Of a stretch of DNA of 64,000 nucleotides, positions 1-9,222 are shown one piece after another. This DNA is from Nostoc foliaceum FACHB-393 (GTDB lineage Bacteria; Cyanobacteriota; Cyanobacteriia; Cyanobacteriales; Nostocaceae), in contig NZ_JACJTD010000001.1 in assembly GCF_014698505.1 (NCBI RefSeq), positions 371,508 through 435,507 on the forward strand, read 5' to 3'. Each line of letters begins with the position of its first letter. Positions within the stretch are counted from its first letter, which is position 1. The position numbers and the translations under genes are program-made. The notes below the pieces were generated by a model. That model was given only the letters and a program-made list of their open reading frames with translations. It was not told the origin of the DNA and made no database searches.

Positions 1-677
1 TGAGCTTTGAGTTGTGTTTCGCCAACAATTTTAACAGCGCCTCCCCTAGTGAGTTGACCATTGAGGTCATAACCAATCCTTTGATTTTGATCTGAAAATC
101 GGGCAACACCACCAAATTGATCTAATATGACTGAGCCTTTCGGTCTAGTTGGCGCAGCAAATGGCATCAACTCTACATCGCCATCTTGAATTTGAAGTGT
201 CTGCAACTCAGTTTGAATAAAACCTTCTCCCTCGCCAGCCTTAACTTGGGCTGTCACCCAACGACCATCCTTATCCTGTTGAATGTAGACATTCGGTTGA
301 ATTAATGTGACATTTAATACTAGTTTTCGGGTGAGAATAAGTTGCAACGGCGAGAACTGCACCTCCAAAGCTTTTGCTACCACCTGATCTGGATCGGTAG
401 GAGTTGCTGGTATTGATAGAGAGCTAAATCTCAGACTAGAAAGCGAGAAACGTTCAACGTTCCCAACTTTTACCGGACGTTCAAGCAATTGCTCAAGATT
501 TTGCTGCACTAATGGCGCTAAATCTTTATATACATAACTTCTAGCCCACCAAGCACCAACTGCAATTCCAACCAGTAAAACCCCACCTAGAGCCAAACTG
601 GTACGTCCTAAAAGCAGGAGCCATAGACGACGATTAGATGGTTCCTGATTGTTTCCTGAATTTGGAGATCGCGTCAT
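1..677 (-). CDS. TamB/DUF490-like translocation and assembly protein, N-terminal part (runs off the window)
   Basis: The frame opens with ATG at 675-677 (MTRSPNSGNNQ) and stays open to base 1, so only about 225 N-terminal residues are present. A short polar start is followed by one hydrophobic segment around residues 20-45 (LALGGVLLVGIAVGAWWARS), which looks like a signal anchor. After it come phrases such as LIQPNVYIQQDKDGRWV and DVELMPF, typical of AsmA/TamB-type periplasmic beta-helical proteins. In that family the protein bridges the periplasm and helps move lipids or outer-membrane proteins. The assignment rests on pattern memory; the C-terminal TamB domain lies outside the window. Confidence 0.65.
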   Translation of the reverse strand, partial: MTRSPNSGNNQEPSNRRLWLLLLGRTSLALGGVLLVGIAVGAWWARSYVYKDLAPLVQQNLEQLLERPVKVGNVERFSLSSLRFSSLSIPATPTDPDQVVAKALEVQFSPLQLILTRKLVLNVTLIQPNVYIQQDKDGRWVTAQVKAGEGEGFIQTELQTLQIQDGDVELMPFAAPTRPKGSVILDQFGGVARFSDQNQRIGYDLNGQLTRGGAVKIVGETQLKA

Positions 678-1224
678 TATCTTTACTAGTACCAGTACTT
701 TTTTCTGGAGTCAGGCCAGAGACAGGCTAGTTGCAATTGTATCAGCCAGTCAAAAGCTATGACTTCATAATTTGTCAGCCGACATGAGTTTTTATTGTCT
801 TTTAATTGAGAAATTTCGTTTAGAGTATGCTATTGATTAGCACTTCCTCAATCTCAGCAATAATTGCATCTATTCTCTGATTCAACTTTTAAAATTCTCT
901 AGCCATCCCAATAGTTATTTAATTAAAACTTGCCTCCTTTATAATTGGGCAACCCACGTGATTATAAGTCTTTTCTCACGCCTTATGTCTTGTTGACGAC
1001 TATCTTTTGTCAGAATAATTGATATCTTTAGATAGAGTTTTTTTGTTTAAATAATATTATTTAGCCAAAATTTCAGTAGTTAAATTCTATAATGCTTACT
1101 TGAGAAATACTGTATATACAACCCTGGTTATAAAAATCAACTCTGTAGAATCTCACCTAATACAGATGACTTTACTATGGTAACTGCTTATGGTATTTTA
1201 AGTTTTTATCTCAAAAATAGGGTA
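678..1224. other. Intergenic region between divergent genes, no gene seen
   Basis: About 550 AT-rich bases separate the TamB-like gene (leftward) from the MobA-like gene (rightward). It must hold both promoters. I see no RNA gene, no strong hairpin and no convincing small ORF. Confidence 0.6.
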
Positions 1225-1806
1225 ATGTCACACTTTGCTATTGTTCTGGCAGCAGGTGCATCTACTCGTATGGGTACTTGTAAAACTTCACTTCCTTGGG
1301 GTGAAGGTAAAACATTATTAACTTATCAATTAGAACAGTGGTTGAGTGTAGGTTTTACCCCTGTGGTAGTGTTAGGTTCACACAACAGTGAAAAACAAAC
1401 AGTTTGTCCTGAGGGTAGTTTGACTGTAATTAATCCTCATGCCAATACTGGGAAAACAACTTCCCTCCTTACAGGGTTACAACATATTCCCCCAAACTTT
1501 GAAATATTAGCGATTTCCGCAGTTGATCAACCCAGAAAATTAGAGATTTATCAAAGATTGCTGTTAGCGCACCAAGACAATTCAGCAATGATTACTGCAC
1601 CCACATATCAAAGTAAAATGGGGCATCCATTATTATTTAGTAATGGGATGCGATCGCACTTACAAAATATCCGTGAAGAAAGCTTAGGTTTACGCCAAAT
1701 TATCAAAGAATTTTATCCAGTAATTCACCAAGTTAAATTTGATAATCCGGCTGTGCTATTAGATATCAACACGCCGGAAATATATCAGGAACAACTGCAT
1801 AATTAG
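1225..1806 (+). CDS. MobA/MocA-like nucleotidyltransferase
   Basis: About 193 residues from the ATG at 1225. An in-frame ATG at 1177 would add 16 residues, but the family's signature LAAGASTRMG should lie close to the N-terminus, so the inner start is preferred. The signature is the NTP-binding loop of MobA-like transferases. A later VDQPR fits the metal-binding D-x-P site, and KMGHPLLF resembles the GHP motif of MocA-type cytidylyltransferases, which attach CMP to molybdopterin. Both the MobA and MocA sides are possible. It stands alone, so context does not settle the substrate. Confidence 0.75.
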   Translation: MSHFAIVLAAGASTRMGTCKTSLPWGEGKTLLTYQLEQWLSVGFTPVVVLGSHNSEKQTVCPEGSLTVINPHANTGKTTSLLTGLQHIPPNFEILAISAVDQPRKLEIYQRLLLAHQDNSAMITAPTYQSKMGHPLLFSNGMRSHLQNIREESLGLRQIIKEFYPVIHQVKFDNPAVLLDINTPEIYQEQLHN

Positions 1807-1812
1807 GGATGG

Positions 1813-1916
1813 TATAGCGGTTCTCATTTACCTGAGGTACAGCCCTAGGGGCACGGCACTGCCGTGCCCCTACACCTAGTGATGTAATGTACCGCATCTG
1901 AATGGGAACTGCTATA
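1813..1916. repeat. MITE-like element with nested palindrome
   Basis: Outer inverted ends start with TATAGCGGTTCTCATT and end with AATGGGAACTGCTATA. In the centre (1846-1872) lies a 12-base-arm palindrome, TAGGGGCACGGC / GCCGTGCCCCTA with loop ACT. The same architecture recurs at 41192-41300. No ORF inside. It fits a non-autonomous mobile repeat, and sits just after the MobA-like gene. Confidence 0.75.
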
Positions 1917-1994
1917 TTAGATTACTAAAAACATTCCCAACTTCTTGGAGAAATTGGGAATCTGAGCTTTGTAATTACTCTTTCGCAAACCCAA

Positions 1995-2192
1995 TCATTG
2001 ATCAGTTGGATCATCAATCATTTCTGGTACTAAAGCTGGATTACTTTTACGTTCTTCTGGTGACTGCTCACGAATAACATCGTCTATTCTCGCAGGGTGT
2101 TTGATTTTGTCAAGTACCTCTGGACTTAATTGTGATGGCTCGCCTTCTGGATTCGACTTTTCAGCTTGACTAGGAACTGTTTCCTTATTCAT
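1995..2192 (-). CDS. Small hypothetical acidic protein
   Basis: About 65 residues from the ATG at 2190-2192, preceded by a purine-rich GGGGAAAT stretch; a TTG at 2207 would add five residues. The protein is hydrophilic and rich in Glu, Pro and Ser (PEGEPSQLSPEVLDKIKHPA), with no membrane segment and no motif I can name. It looks like a small cyanobacterial protein of unknown function. No other strand or frame explains the region better. Confidence 0.55.
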   Translation of the reverse strand: MNKETVPSQAEKSNPEGEPSQLSPEVLDKIKHPARIDDVIREQSPEERKSNPALVPEMIDDPTDQ

Positions 2193-2266
2193 CACTAATT
2201 TCCCCAAACTTATACGCCCAGCTTAAGCTCTTTTGTGGTGAGATACACACTATCTTGGGACTTATT

Positions 2267-3265
2267 TTACACAGTGGTGAGTAACATAGAAGCGATCGCC
2301 ACAGCCCCCCACAACGGCGCATCATCTCCCAACTCTGCCGGCACAATTGCAAAATCAACCTCTGGCAAAGCCGTCTCCCGCGCCACCTGCTGCATCACCT
2401 GCCAAAAATCCTCCCCCGCCTTCGTCACACCGCCTCCCAACACAAAGCGGTGCGGATTCATTAAGTTCGCCACATTGCCAATACCCACACCCAGCGCCCA
2501 AGCAGCCTTGTGCAAAACTTCCTTAGCCAAATCATCTCCAGCCGTCGCCGCTTCACTTACCAACTGCCCCGTTAGCAACGTTAAATCATTCCCAACCAAA
2601 CTCCTCAAAACCTCTCCATCTCCAAGTCCTTTGCGCCTCTGCGATACCCTCTGGGAAGCCCCTGGCGCGTCTATGGTTTCCAAAACTTCCCTAGCATTTT
2701 GTGCCATATAAGGCCCCGATGCTAAACGTTCCACACATCCCCGCTTTCCACACAAACACACTGGCCCAGCAGGATCTACAACCATATGCCCAATTTCACC
2801 AGCCATCCCACCCACACCCCGCCAAGGCTGGCCGTTTAGTATCCAACCACCACCCACGCCAGTGCTGACAGTGATGTAAAACAGGCTATCGTATCCCTGT
2901 CCTGCACCAAAGCGATGTTCTCCCAAAGCAGCAACGTTAGCATCGTTGTCTACACCAACAGAAACACCAAACTCATCTTCCAACAAACCTTTGAGGGGAA
3001 TGTTTTCCCATCCAGCCACATGATGAGATAGTCGCACCATCCCCGTGGAAGCGTCAACTGGTCCGCCAAAACTGACACCGATCGCAGCAGGTTTTACGTC
3101 TTGTAGCAGCGAGTAAATTAGCGATCGCATAATTTCTAAGTCAGTACTAGCGTTTGCATTCGCTGGCGAGAGACGACGTTCATAACGCAACCACTTTCTA
3201 GAACCGATATTTACTAATGCTGCTGCTAGTTTAGTTCCGCCAAAATCAAGAGCTAAAATTGTCAT
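2267..3265 (-). CDS. ROK family sugar kinase (glucokinase-like)
   Basis: 332 residues from ATG 3263-3265. The N-terminal phosphate loop LALDFGGTKLAAAL, a second nucleotide loop VSTGVGGGW (near residue 135) and the ROK zinc motif CLCGKRGCVE (near residue 170) are all present, as is the catalytic Asp in GVDNDAN. The family phosphorylates hexoses with ATP in the cytoplasm, most often glucose or N-acetylmannosamine. Odd: residues ~199-218 (GASQRVSQRRKGLGDGE) are basic, low in hydrophobics, and encoded by DNA that looks like a Nostoc dispersed repeat, so they may be an in-frame insertion. The substrate is not shown by sequence. Confidence 0.85.
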   Translation of the reverse strand: MTILALDFGGTKLAAALVNIGSRKWLRYERRLSPANANASTDLEIMRSLIYSLLQDVKPAAIGVSFGGPVDASTGMVRLSHHVAGWENIPLKGLLEDEFGVSVGVDNDANVAALGEHRFGAGQGYDSLFYITVSTGVGGGWILNGQPWRGVGGMAGEIGHMVVDPAGPVCLCGKRGCVERLASGPYMAQNAREVLETIDAPGASQRVSQRRKGLGDGEVLRSLVGNDLTLLTGQLVSEAATAGDDLAKEVLHKAAWALGVGIGNVANLMNPHRFVLGGGVTKAGEDFWQVMQQVARETALPEVDFAIVPAELGDDAPLWGAVAIASMLLTTV

Positions 3266-3343
3266 AGTTTTTTATGCGCAGAAAATGTTGGCGATTTTGC
3301 TAATGTTCCCGGTGCAAGAAGCTTGCAATTGGACTTATAAATA

Positions 3344-4096
3344 TTATTTACCTGTTCTGAAGTCAAGCACTTCGTCAATAAATTGTTGCAATCGTTCATA
3401 ATGGGAACCTTTCCAATAAATGCGATCGCAGTCTTGACAACGCTGGAATTGATCAATCTGCGATCGCACTGTTTCTGGTAGCTTGTCAACGATGGATTGC
3501 TTATCTACAGATTCTAATAATCCATTGCAACGCAAACACCGTTTAAATGGTGAAATTAATTTAAACAAGTCGAAGCGTTGCAGTACTTCTATGATTTGTT
3601 GTTGAGGGTTAGTATTTCTAACGTAATACCCATGCGTTACCAAACTACGCATTAATAAACCCTTATCACGAGTCAACAGAATCCGCGCTTGGCTGTAAGA
3701 TATTTCTGCTAATTTTTCATCTTCGTAGTCATTGCGATATAAAGTATCAAAACCTAAAAGTCGTAAAGATGTCGCAAGCTTCCCCAAGTGAATATCTAAA
3801 ACAAAGCGGATAATACTGAGCGGTGTTGGCAGAACAGAAACGCTTGATATAATAACACTCCTAGCTGAAATTGGATAAACATTGATAGTATCTCCATCCG
3901 AAACTATGTAAGAAAAATTTACATATTCACCATTAACATTTATAAAATCAACTTCTGGATGAGGCACACCCAACGACTCAATCATGTCCTTAATTGAGGC
4001 TCTCTCCTCAAAAAAATGGGAGATTTTCACTTGCTTATGATGCCGTGGTAAAAAATGATTCAATTCTCTATGAAAGTAGAAATATGCGATCGCCAT
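3344..4096 (-). CDS. Mut7-C RNase-domain protein with N-terminal ubiquitin-like domain
   Basis: 250 residues from ATG 4094-4096 (MAIAYFYFHREL); a longer frame to 4153 has an unlikely N-terminus. Residues ~1-85 fit the Mut7-C ubiquitin/MoaD-like domain (VDFINVNGEYVNFSYIVSDGD). The rest fits the Mut7-C PIN-like RNase domain: FVLDIHLGKLATSLRLLGFD, LLTRDKGLL, then a zinc-ribbon with CLRCNGLL and CQDCDRIYWKGSHY. This two-domain arrangement is widespread in bacteria and thought to act on RNA; substrates are unknown. Confidence 0.8.
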   Translation of the reverse strand: MAIAYFYFHRELNHFLPRHHKQVKISHFFEERASIKDMIESLGVPHPEVDFINVNGEYVNFSYIVSDGDTINVYPISARSVIISSVSVLPTPLSIIRFVLDIHLGKLATSLRLLGFDTLYRNDYEDEKLAEISYSQARILLTRDKGLLMRSLVTHGYYVRNTNPQQQIIEVLQRFDLFKLISPFKRCLRCNGLLESVDKQSIVDKLPETVRSQIDQFQRCQDCDRIYWKGSHYERLQQFIDEVLDFRTGK

Positions 4097-4558
4097 AGTT
4101 AAAAATCTTGGGATTACTATGAGGGCACATCTGTGTCCCCTTACTGGCAACAATTTGTCACAATTGCAAAACTTTATCTATTGTATTAAAAGAATCAATG
4201 CTTGCTCAACTGAGCTATCTGCACTATAAAATGCCCGTTAACCTTGATTTAACCAACCTTCTAGAAGCAACAAACGGTAAAGTAATTATAAAGATTCTCA
4301 AATACTTGCATTTATTATTGAGTTCAGTTACAGTCAAAGCAGATACATATGATCAAACCCTGACATGAGCTTCAGGAAGTTAGATTAGATAAAAGGGTAA
4401 ATACCAGGTTTGTTAATGTTGATATCAGTGACGCTGCTAACAATTAGTCACTAGTTTTGATCGTTAACTGATCGCACATGAAGTACGGGGCATTAAAGCA
4501 TTTACCCCTAATTTAGTTGTTTTTATTTTTTCTGAGCTAATTGATAATTATTCGCAAT
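4097..4558. other. Intergenic region between divergent genes
   Basis: About 460 bases, AT-rich, between the Mut7-C gene (leftward) and a hypothetical gene (rightward). No RNA gene, repeat family member or credible small ORF is seen. Confidence 0.55.
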
Positions 4559-5125
4559 ATGGATACATCGATTAACACATTCAAAGCAGATAGTGGGGAA
4601 AAAGTTTTAAAACAGGATTGCCTTACCAAAGGATTATTTGTTTATCAAGTGTTTTCGTATCTACCTTTAGGAATAAGTTGCCCACCAAAACAATACAAAG
4701 TTATATCTTTATCTGTAAAAACAGGAACTGTAACTAGCTATGTAGATAATTTCAGCAAAACTTTAAATAATTATGTTGCTGCAAGCAATATATTTGATTG
4801 TAGTATCAGCTACATCGATATTGTAAGCAAGTTAATTGCCTGTTACTCAGCAAGCGATCGCACAAGATTGGATATATTTGATTTGGGGAAAGAAAGCAAG
4901 TTCAGAAAAGCCGAGTTTCCGCAAGTTAAAATTTATGAGATACCAAATAACAATAAAACTAGATACAAAATTAACGTCGCTCATACGGAAAAATCTATCT
5001 TGACACTGTTTATCTCTATTGTGGAGAATTTATTAACCGGAAAGACCTTGCTCAATAATGATGTTATAAAGTGGCTACCTAGTTTTAACTGGGAAATGAA
5101 TATTGTTCTTTTTTATCTCCTTTAG
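4559..5125 (+). CDS. Hypothetical protein
   Basis: 188 residues from ATG 4559 (MDTSINTFKADSGEK); a TTG at 4541 would add six. No motif recognised. The sequence is rich in Lys, Asn, Ser and Ile, with a hydrophobic C-terminal tail (WEMNIVLFYLL) too short to be a clear membrane anchor. It lies 79 bases before the sucraseferredoxin-like gene on the same strand and may be co-transcribed with it. It could be a lineage-specific gene; I do not assign a function. Confidence 0.5.
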   Translation: MDTSINTFKADSGEKVLKQDCLTKGLFVYQVFSYLPLGISCPPKQYKVISLSVKTGTVTSYVDNFSKTLNNYVAASNIFDCSISYIDIVSKLIACYSASDRTRLDIFDLGKESKFRKAEFPQVKIYEIPNNNKTRYKINVAHTEKSILTLFISIVENLLTGKTLLNNDVIKWLPSFNWEMNIVLFYLL

Positions 5126-5204
5126 CCAAGGATATTGTAGCTAAGAACACAATTGTATTTTGTAATACCTTTTGTCCATAAAATACGCTAATGAGTACAG
5201 CGAG

Positions 5205-6182
5205 ATGAATACTTTTTTTTGTTCTGACGATTCACGGCAAATAGGAGAAGATGTTATTGGTAGCGCCACCAATTATCAAACTTATATTTTAGTTGAGTGT
5301 CCTTTACCTTGGACATCAGAAGCCTTGAATTCCAAATGGGTGCCCCAGAATTTGAGGATTTTGGTAGATGAAGTGAAGCGTGCTAAATTACCAATTAGAT
5401 TCCTCTTGATTGCTAATGATGTATCCCACAAAGTAAACCACACTACGCTTTTGATTTATCAAAAAGAAGAGGGTCTAAGTAATGGATATCACAAGCAAGA
5501 GTTTAAGCTAGCAAATATTGAGCAAGTAGCGGCAGTTGTCCAAAAATGGTTATGGGGTATCAGTTCTAATTCTGAGATAGAAACCAGTGTAACTAAAGAT
5601 ATTTTAGTTTGTACCCACGGTAGCCATGATAAGTGCTGTGCCAGATATGGTGCTCCCTTTTACTTCAATGTTACAGCGAGTAATGCTGATTTGTGCTTGG
5701 ATAAAGTGCGAATTTGGAAATCATCGCACTTTGGTGGACATCGGTTTGCACCAACAGTCATAGACTTGCCAGAAGGAAGATACTACGGTCGTCTCGATCA
5801 AGCTTCATTTAGATCGATTTTGACTCGTACTGGCGATCTTGAATGCTTAAAAAAAGTCTATAGAGGTTGGGGAATTCTGCCTGCTGCACTTCAGATTTTG
5901 GAAAGAGAACTAATCCTTCGCAATGGATGGGATTGGTTTAACTACAAAGTTGCAGGCAAAATTTTGGAGCAAAGTTTAGACAATAGTACTATTCTGGGTG
6001 AGCTAAGTTTTGAACAACCTTCTGGTTCTCTCTACACTTACCAGGCTAAACTTGTAAAGGATGAAACCAAAACTCAACAACTCAAGAGTTCATGCAATGC
6101 TACACAAGAATTGGTAGTTACTAAATATGCTGTAGCTAGTCTCTGGCTTACTTCTAGTAAGGTGATGAGTTATAGCGCATAA
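5205..6182 (+). CDS. Sucraseferredoxin-like family protein
   Basis: About 325 residues from ATG 5205 (MNTFFCSDDSRQ); a TTG at 5172 is an alternative. The family marker is the thioredoxin-fold iron-sulfur region: VCTHGSHDKCCARYG near residue 150 followed by KSSHFGGHRFAPTVIDLP and a YYGRLD phrase. These Cys and the HFGGHR histidines are the likely [2Fe-2S] ligands. The function in bacteria is unknown; members often sit near iron uptake genes, but here the neighbours are a hypothetical gene and, beyond a repeat, cnfR/patB. Confidence 0.8.
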   Translation: MNTFFCSDDSRQIGEDVIGSATNYQTYILVECPLPWTSEALNSKWVPQNLRILVDEVKRAKLPIRFLLIANDVSHKVNHTTLLIYQKEEGLSNGYHKQEFKLANIEQVAAVVQKWLWGISSNSEIETSVTKDILVCTHGSHDKCCARYGAPFYFNVTASNADLCLDKVRIWKSSHFGGHRFAPTVIDLPEGRYYGRLDQASFRSILTRTGDLECLKKVYRGWGILPAALQILERELILRNGWDWFNYKVAGKILEQSLDNSTILGELSFEQPSGSLYTYQAKLVKDETKTQQLKSSCNATQELVVTKYAVASLWLTSSKVMSYSA

Positions 6183-6205
6183 AAAGCTGGGGTATGCATC
6201 TACCT

Positions 6206-6299
6206 AATTCGTAATTCGTAATTCGTAATTCGTAATGACGCTCCTGCGGACGCTCGAGTACTCGCTACCGCTTCGCTAACGCTAACGTAATTCGTAATG
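6206..6299. repeat. Dispersed repeat with tandem ATTCGTA heptamers
   Basis: Starts with four tandem copies of the heptamer ATTCGTA, continues as TGACGCTCCTGCGGACGCTC and CTCGCTACCGCTTCGCTAAC, and ends with TAATTCGTAAT. Related copies lie at 24999-25139 and, in reverse orientation, at 58706-58769. Confidence 0.75.
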
Positions 6300-6398
6300 C
6301 TCGCCTGCGCCGGTAAGTAAGCTATGTAATTAAGAAAGTTAGTCAGATTTTATCTGGGTTTCCAGGCTTGTATCTGAACCCAAATCCAAAATCCAAAA

Positions 6399-7994
6399 TT
6401 AAGATTGAGCCATATTTAGCACTTTTCGTAAAAGTACTTGGTCTTCTAACTTGGCTTTTAGACGACCATTTTCGATATCTCGAATCCAGCTTTGGCTTTT
6501 ACCTGTGAGTTTTGCTAACTCTCTTTGGGAGAGATTCAAATTTTTTCGCGCTTGCAAAATCTGTTCACCTAGCAAATCGTTTGTAGTTTTGGGCTTCTTT
6601 TTGGCTTTAGCAGTTCTTGTTTTCTTTTTTTCCGATTCTGAAATTTGCTGTTCCCATTCTGGTGGGAGTTCAAAAGCCAAAATCCGCGCATTCATTAACA
6701 GATTCCACTTACCACGGGGGCCTGTGTCTGTGAGGCGAGTTTCAGCGCCACCATCATTAGTCCAAAATTCTAACGCTTCATCTGGGTCTTCAGGAAGATT
6801 AACTAACTTCGCCCACAAAGGTTGAATTTCTGGTGGGTAAGTAATTGGGTCGAAAAGTGGTTTCATTCCATAGTGATTGAGAATTTCCAAATCACTTTCA
6901 AAAGTTCGCAGCAGACGTTTGCGTTCTTCCCGTTGTCTGGATGCAAGGGCGACTTTTTCTTCACCATAAGCAATACGTAGCAATGTAGGAATAGTGATGC
7001 GTTGTTCTTTGCCCATTTTGGTTTTAAACAGCAACCACAGCATTAGTCGAACTGCGCCTTCATGTTGCTGCCAAATGCTCATGACTGTGGTTAGCAGCGT
7101 TTTAGGGAGACTACCGTATTGATAGAATGCGGTTCGCTCTCTACATGCTTGTTTATTTAAAAAATATTGTGCCCATAAGCCTGCTTTTACTTTAAAAGTT
7201 AACCCAATCAGATATTTGCATCCAAGATTGTCTTCTTGAAAGTGGTGCTGAATATCTACTAAGTGCCACAAGCGACTATTTGTAATAGAGAATCCGTTAA
7301 TTCGACCTTGTTGGGGCCAGTCAATGGAGATAATCAGGGAGCAAGCTTGCTGAACGATATTTTTCATTAAAGCTAGCTTGGCAGCTTTGCTCAAGTCTTT
7401 GCGTTTCTCCATCCCCAAATATTTCTCAATTTGTCGCTCATCGATCGCAAATTCTTGCTCCCAAGGTTGCTCTAAAGCTGTAGCGTAAGCTGCAAAAATC
7501 AGATGTATGCAAGCGGCTCTGATGTCAAGCCCTTCAATTGCTGATATATCGGTGGCTTTGTCGTTAACTTTGAATGGATCTTGGATGTGAAAGGCGATCG
7601 CACCTCGACCTTGATTGACTTGTCGGCTGTAACACAAGTAACCCTCTTCATCATTTTCCCAATGTAGGGATGTGCGTTGCGCTAGGACATTACAAGCTTC
7701 CCAAATTGCGATCGCTGAAGCAAATGGGTTATTCTTACCATTAGAAAACAAGTCTAAGCTGGTAGCATCTCTTGGTTCTACTTTGCATCTCCCCTTTTTC
7801 GCCTGCCAGGGAATGGGAGATTTAGTTGGACAAGCTATTACACATTGCGGTTCTGAATAATAGCCTTCACAATTATTACAAAGACCAGGATCAACCCAGT
7901 ATTCATTGTCCTCTATTTTGATTGCACCCGTAGGACATTGGGGGCGGCAGTTGTCACATCCAACGCAACTGTTGTTAGGAATTGTATAAGGCAT
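6399..7994 (-). CDS. cnfR: CnfR/PatB: ferredoxin-domain HTH activator of nif genes in heterocysts
   Basis: 531 residues from ATG 7992-7994 (MPYTIPNN), preceded by a good ribosome site (GGGAAAAGAG); a start at 8066 would add 24 residues. The N-terminus carries two 4Fe-4S motifs, CVGCDNCRPQCPTGA and CNNC...CVIACP. The C-terminal ~55 residues form a helix-turn-helix (LNLSQRELAKLTGKSQSWIRDIENG), after a Lys-rich linker. In Anabaena PatB is needed for diazotrophic growth and heterocyst pattern; its homologue CnfR in Leptolyngbya switches on nif genes at low oxygen. The 4Fe-4S clusters are the presumed oxygen sensor. Divergent from fdxB across a long leader, as in related genomes. Confidence 0.92.
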   Translation of the reverse strand: MPYTIPNNSCVGCDNCRPQCPTGAIKIEDNEYWVDPGLCNNCEGYYSEPQCVIACPTKSPIPWQAKKGRCKVEPRDATSLDLFSNGKNNPFASAIAIWEACNVLAQRTSLHWENDEEGYLCYSRQVNQGRGAIAFHIQDPFKVNDKATDISAIEGLDIRAACIHLIFAAYATALEQPWEQEFAIDERQIEKYLGMEKRKDLSKAAKLALMKNIVQQACSLIISIDWPQQGRINGFSITNSRLWHLVDIQHHFQEDNLGCKYLIGLTFKVKAGLWAQYFLNKQACRERTAFYQYGSLPKTLLTTVMSIWQQHEGAVRLMLWLLFKTKMGKEQRITIPTLLRIAYGEEKVALASRQREERKRLLRTFESDLEILNHYGMKPLFDPITYPPEIQPLWAKLVNLPEDPDEALEFWTNDGGAETRLTDTGPRGKWNLLMNARILAFELPPEWEQQISESEKKKTRTAKAKKKPKTTNDLLGEQILQARKNLNLSQRELAKLTGKSQSWIRDIENGRLKAKLEDQVLLRKVLNMAQS

Positions 7995-8928
7995 TTGGCT
8001 CTTTTCCCACTCTAATCGTTGAGATGTCTGGCTCAGGTCTCCCCTGGATGAGTCCTGTCTATTCATGACTCGCTACCACATAATCTTTCTGGCGAGAATA
8101 ATATTTCTCACCACATTTATTCCCCACATCCATATTTTGGCTTTGCATCCAATTGGAAGCTATTTAAGGCTTTTTAACCGAGCCTAATAAAACTTCTTAT
8201 TAACTATACATTTCATGAAAAAAATGATTAGTTTGTTCGTACCGAGCTTAGAAAAAAATCTTAACATTTATTTAATTACGTATCTGATGAACATTTTAGC
8301 TTTGACCATAAAGTCTTTTTAGGACATATTTAATTCCGTCACAATTGGACTTCATTTGATTTATTAATAATTTTAATATTTAATGCATGATAATATTCTG
8401 CCATCAAATTTACAGTTCCTTCATAAATTAATTAAGTTTCTTCATATGAAATAAAAGTATTTTTTGTCATCATTTATTTAAATAATTGAATCAAAAATTA
8501 CTGGTAAATTGTTGCTTTATAAAATACATATTACATATATAAAATTGTAATTAATGAACATATTAATTTGTATAGGTGTATACAGTTTATCTAAATTTAC
8601 TTGCCTAAACCTAAATATATTTGAAAAATAGTATCATCATTCTTATCTAGAAACCTCCTTTATACAAGGATAGAGATTTTCAATTTTCCCTATAACCTGC
8701 AAGGGTTGGGGACTGTGAGATTAGGATGCTAACCAAATATGCATAATAATTATTGGCAATAAGTTTCATCTATTAATTGAAATAAAAAACAATGTGTAAT
8801 TGTGTTCAAAGTCATCGAAATTTGATGATAAAAAAGTAATTTTTAAATACCAAAAAGATAAATTATTAGGATAATATGATGATTAATGCACAAACAGATT
8901 GACAGGCGAAATTGCCGAGGAATTATTC
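7995..8928. promoter_or_regulatory. Long AT-rich divergent promoter region of cnfR/patB and fdxB
   Basis: About 930 bases with no credible gene. It must hold promoters for both divergent genes. A TGT-N9-ACA palindrome occurs at 8546-8560, a relaxed NtcA-like pattern, but such a match is likely by chance in AT-rich DNA. Near 8690-8720 a short stem AACC-TGCAAG-GGTT occurs. The size suggests long 5' leaders or several start sites. Confidence 0.45.
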
Positions 8929-9222
8929 ATGGCACAACTAACAGGTTTGACATTTGGCGGTAAGGCTTGGACACCAAAATTTGCTCAAGAAATCGACAAG
9001 GATAAATGTATCGGCTGTGGCAGATGCGTTAAAGTATGCGGGTACAATGTGCTCGGTTTAAAAGCGCTAAATGAAGAAGGTGAATTTGTGGAAGATGAAG
9101 ATGACGAAGAAATTGAACGGAAAGTAATGGCAGTTACTTCTCCAGAAAACTGTATTGGTTGTGAAGCATGTTCACGGATTTGCCCCAAGAATTGCTACAC
9201 CCATGTTGCATTAAACAATTAG
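8929..9222 (+). CDS. fdxB: Nif-specific ferredoxin III (2[4Fe-4S])
   Basis: 97 residues from ATG 8929 ([18 protein letters not shown]), with GAGG at 8917-8920 as ribosome site; the frame can be extended ten residues upstream without family support. Two cluster motifs are visible: [11 protein letters not shown] near residue 25 and [15 protein letters not shown] near residue 77, split by an acidic stretch (EDEDDEEIE). This matches the nif-associated ferredoxin III family, low-potential electron carriers found with nitrogenase genes. Its place opposite cnfR/patB is typical of heterocystous genomes and suggests co-regulation. Confidence 0.88.
   Translation: MAQLTGLTFGGKAWTPKFAQEIDKDKCIGCGRCVKVCGYNVLGLKALNEEGEFVEDEDDEEIERKVMAVTSPENCIGCEACSRICPKNCYTHVALNN

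Noticed and set aside
8546..8560. NtcA-like site TGT-N9-ACA
   Set aside because: One relaxed match in over 900 AT-rich bases is close to chance expectation, and it is far from both genes.
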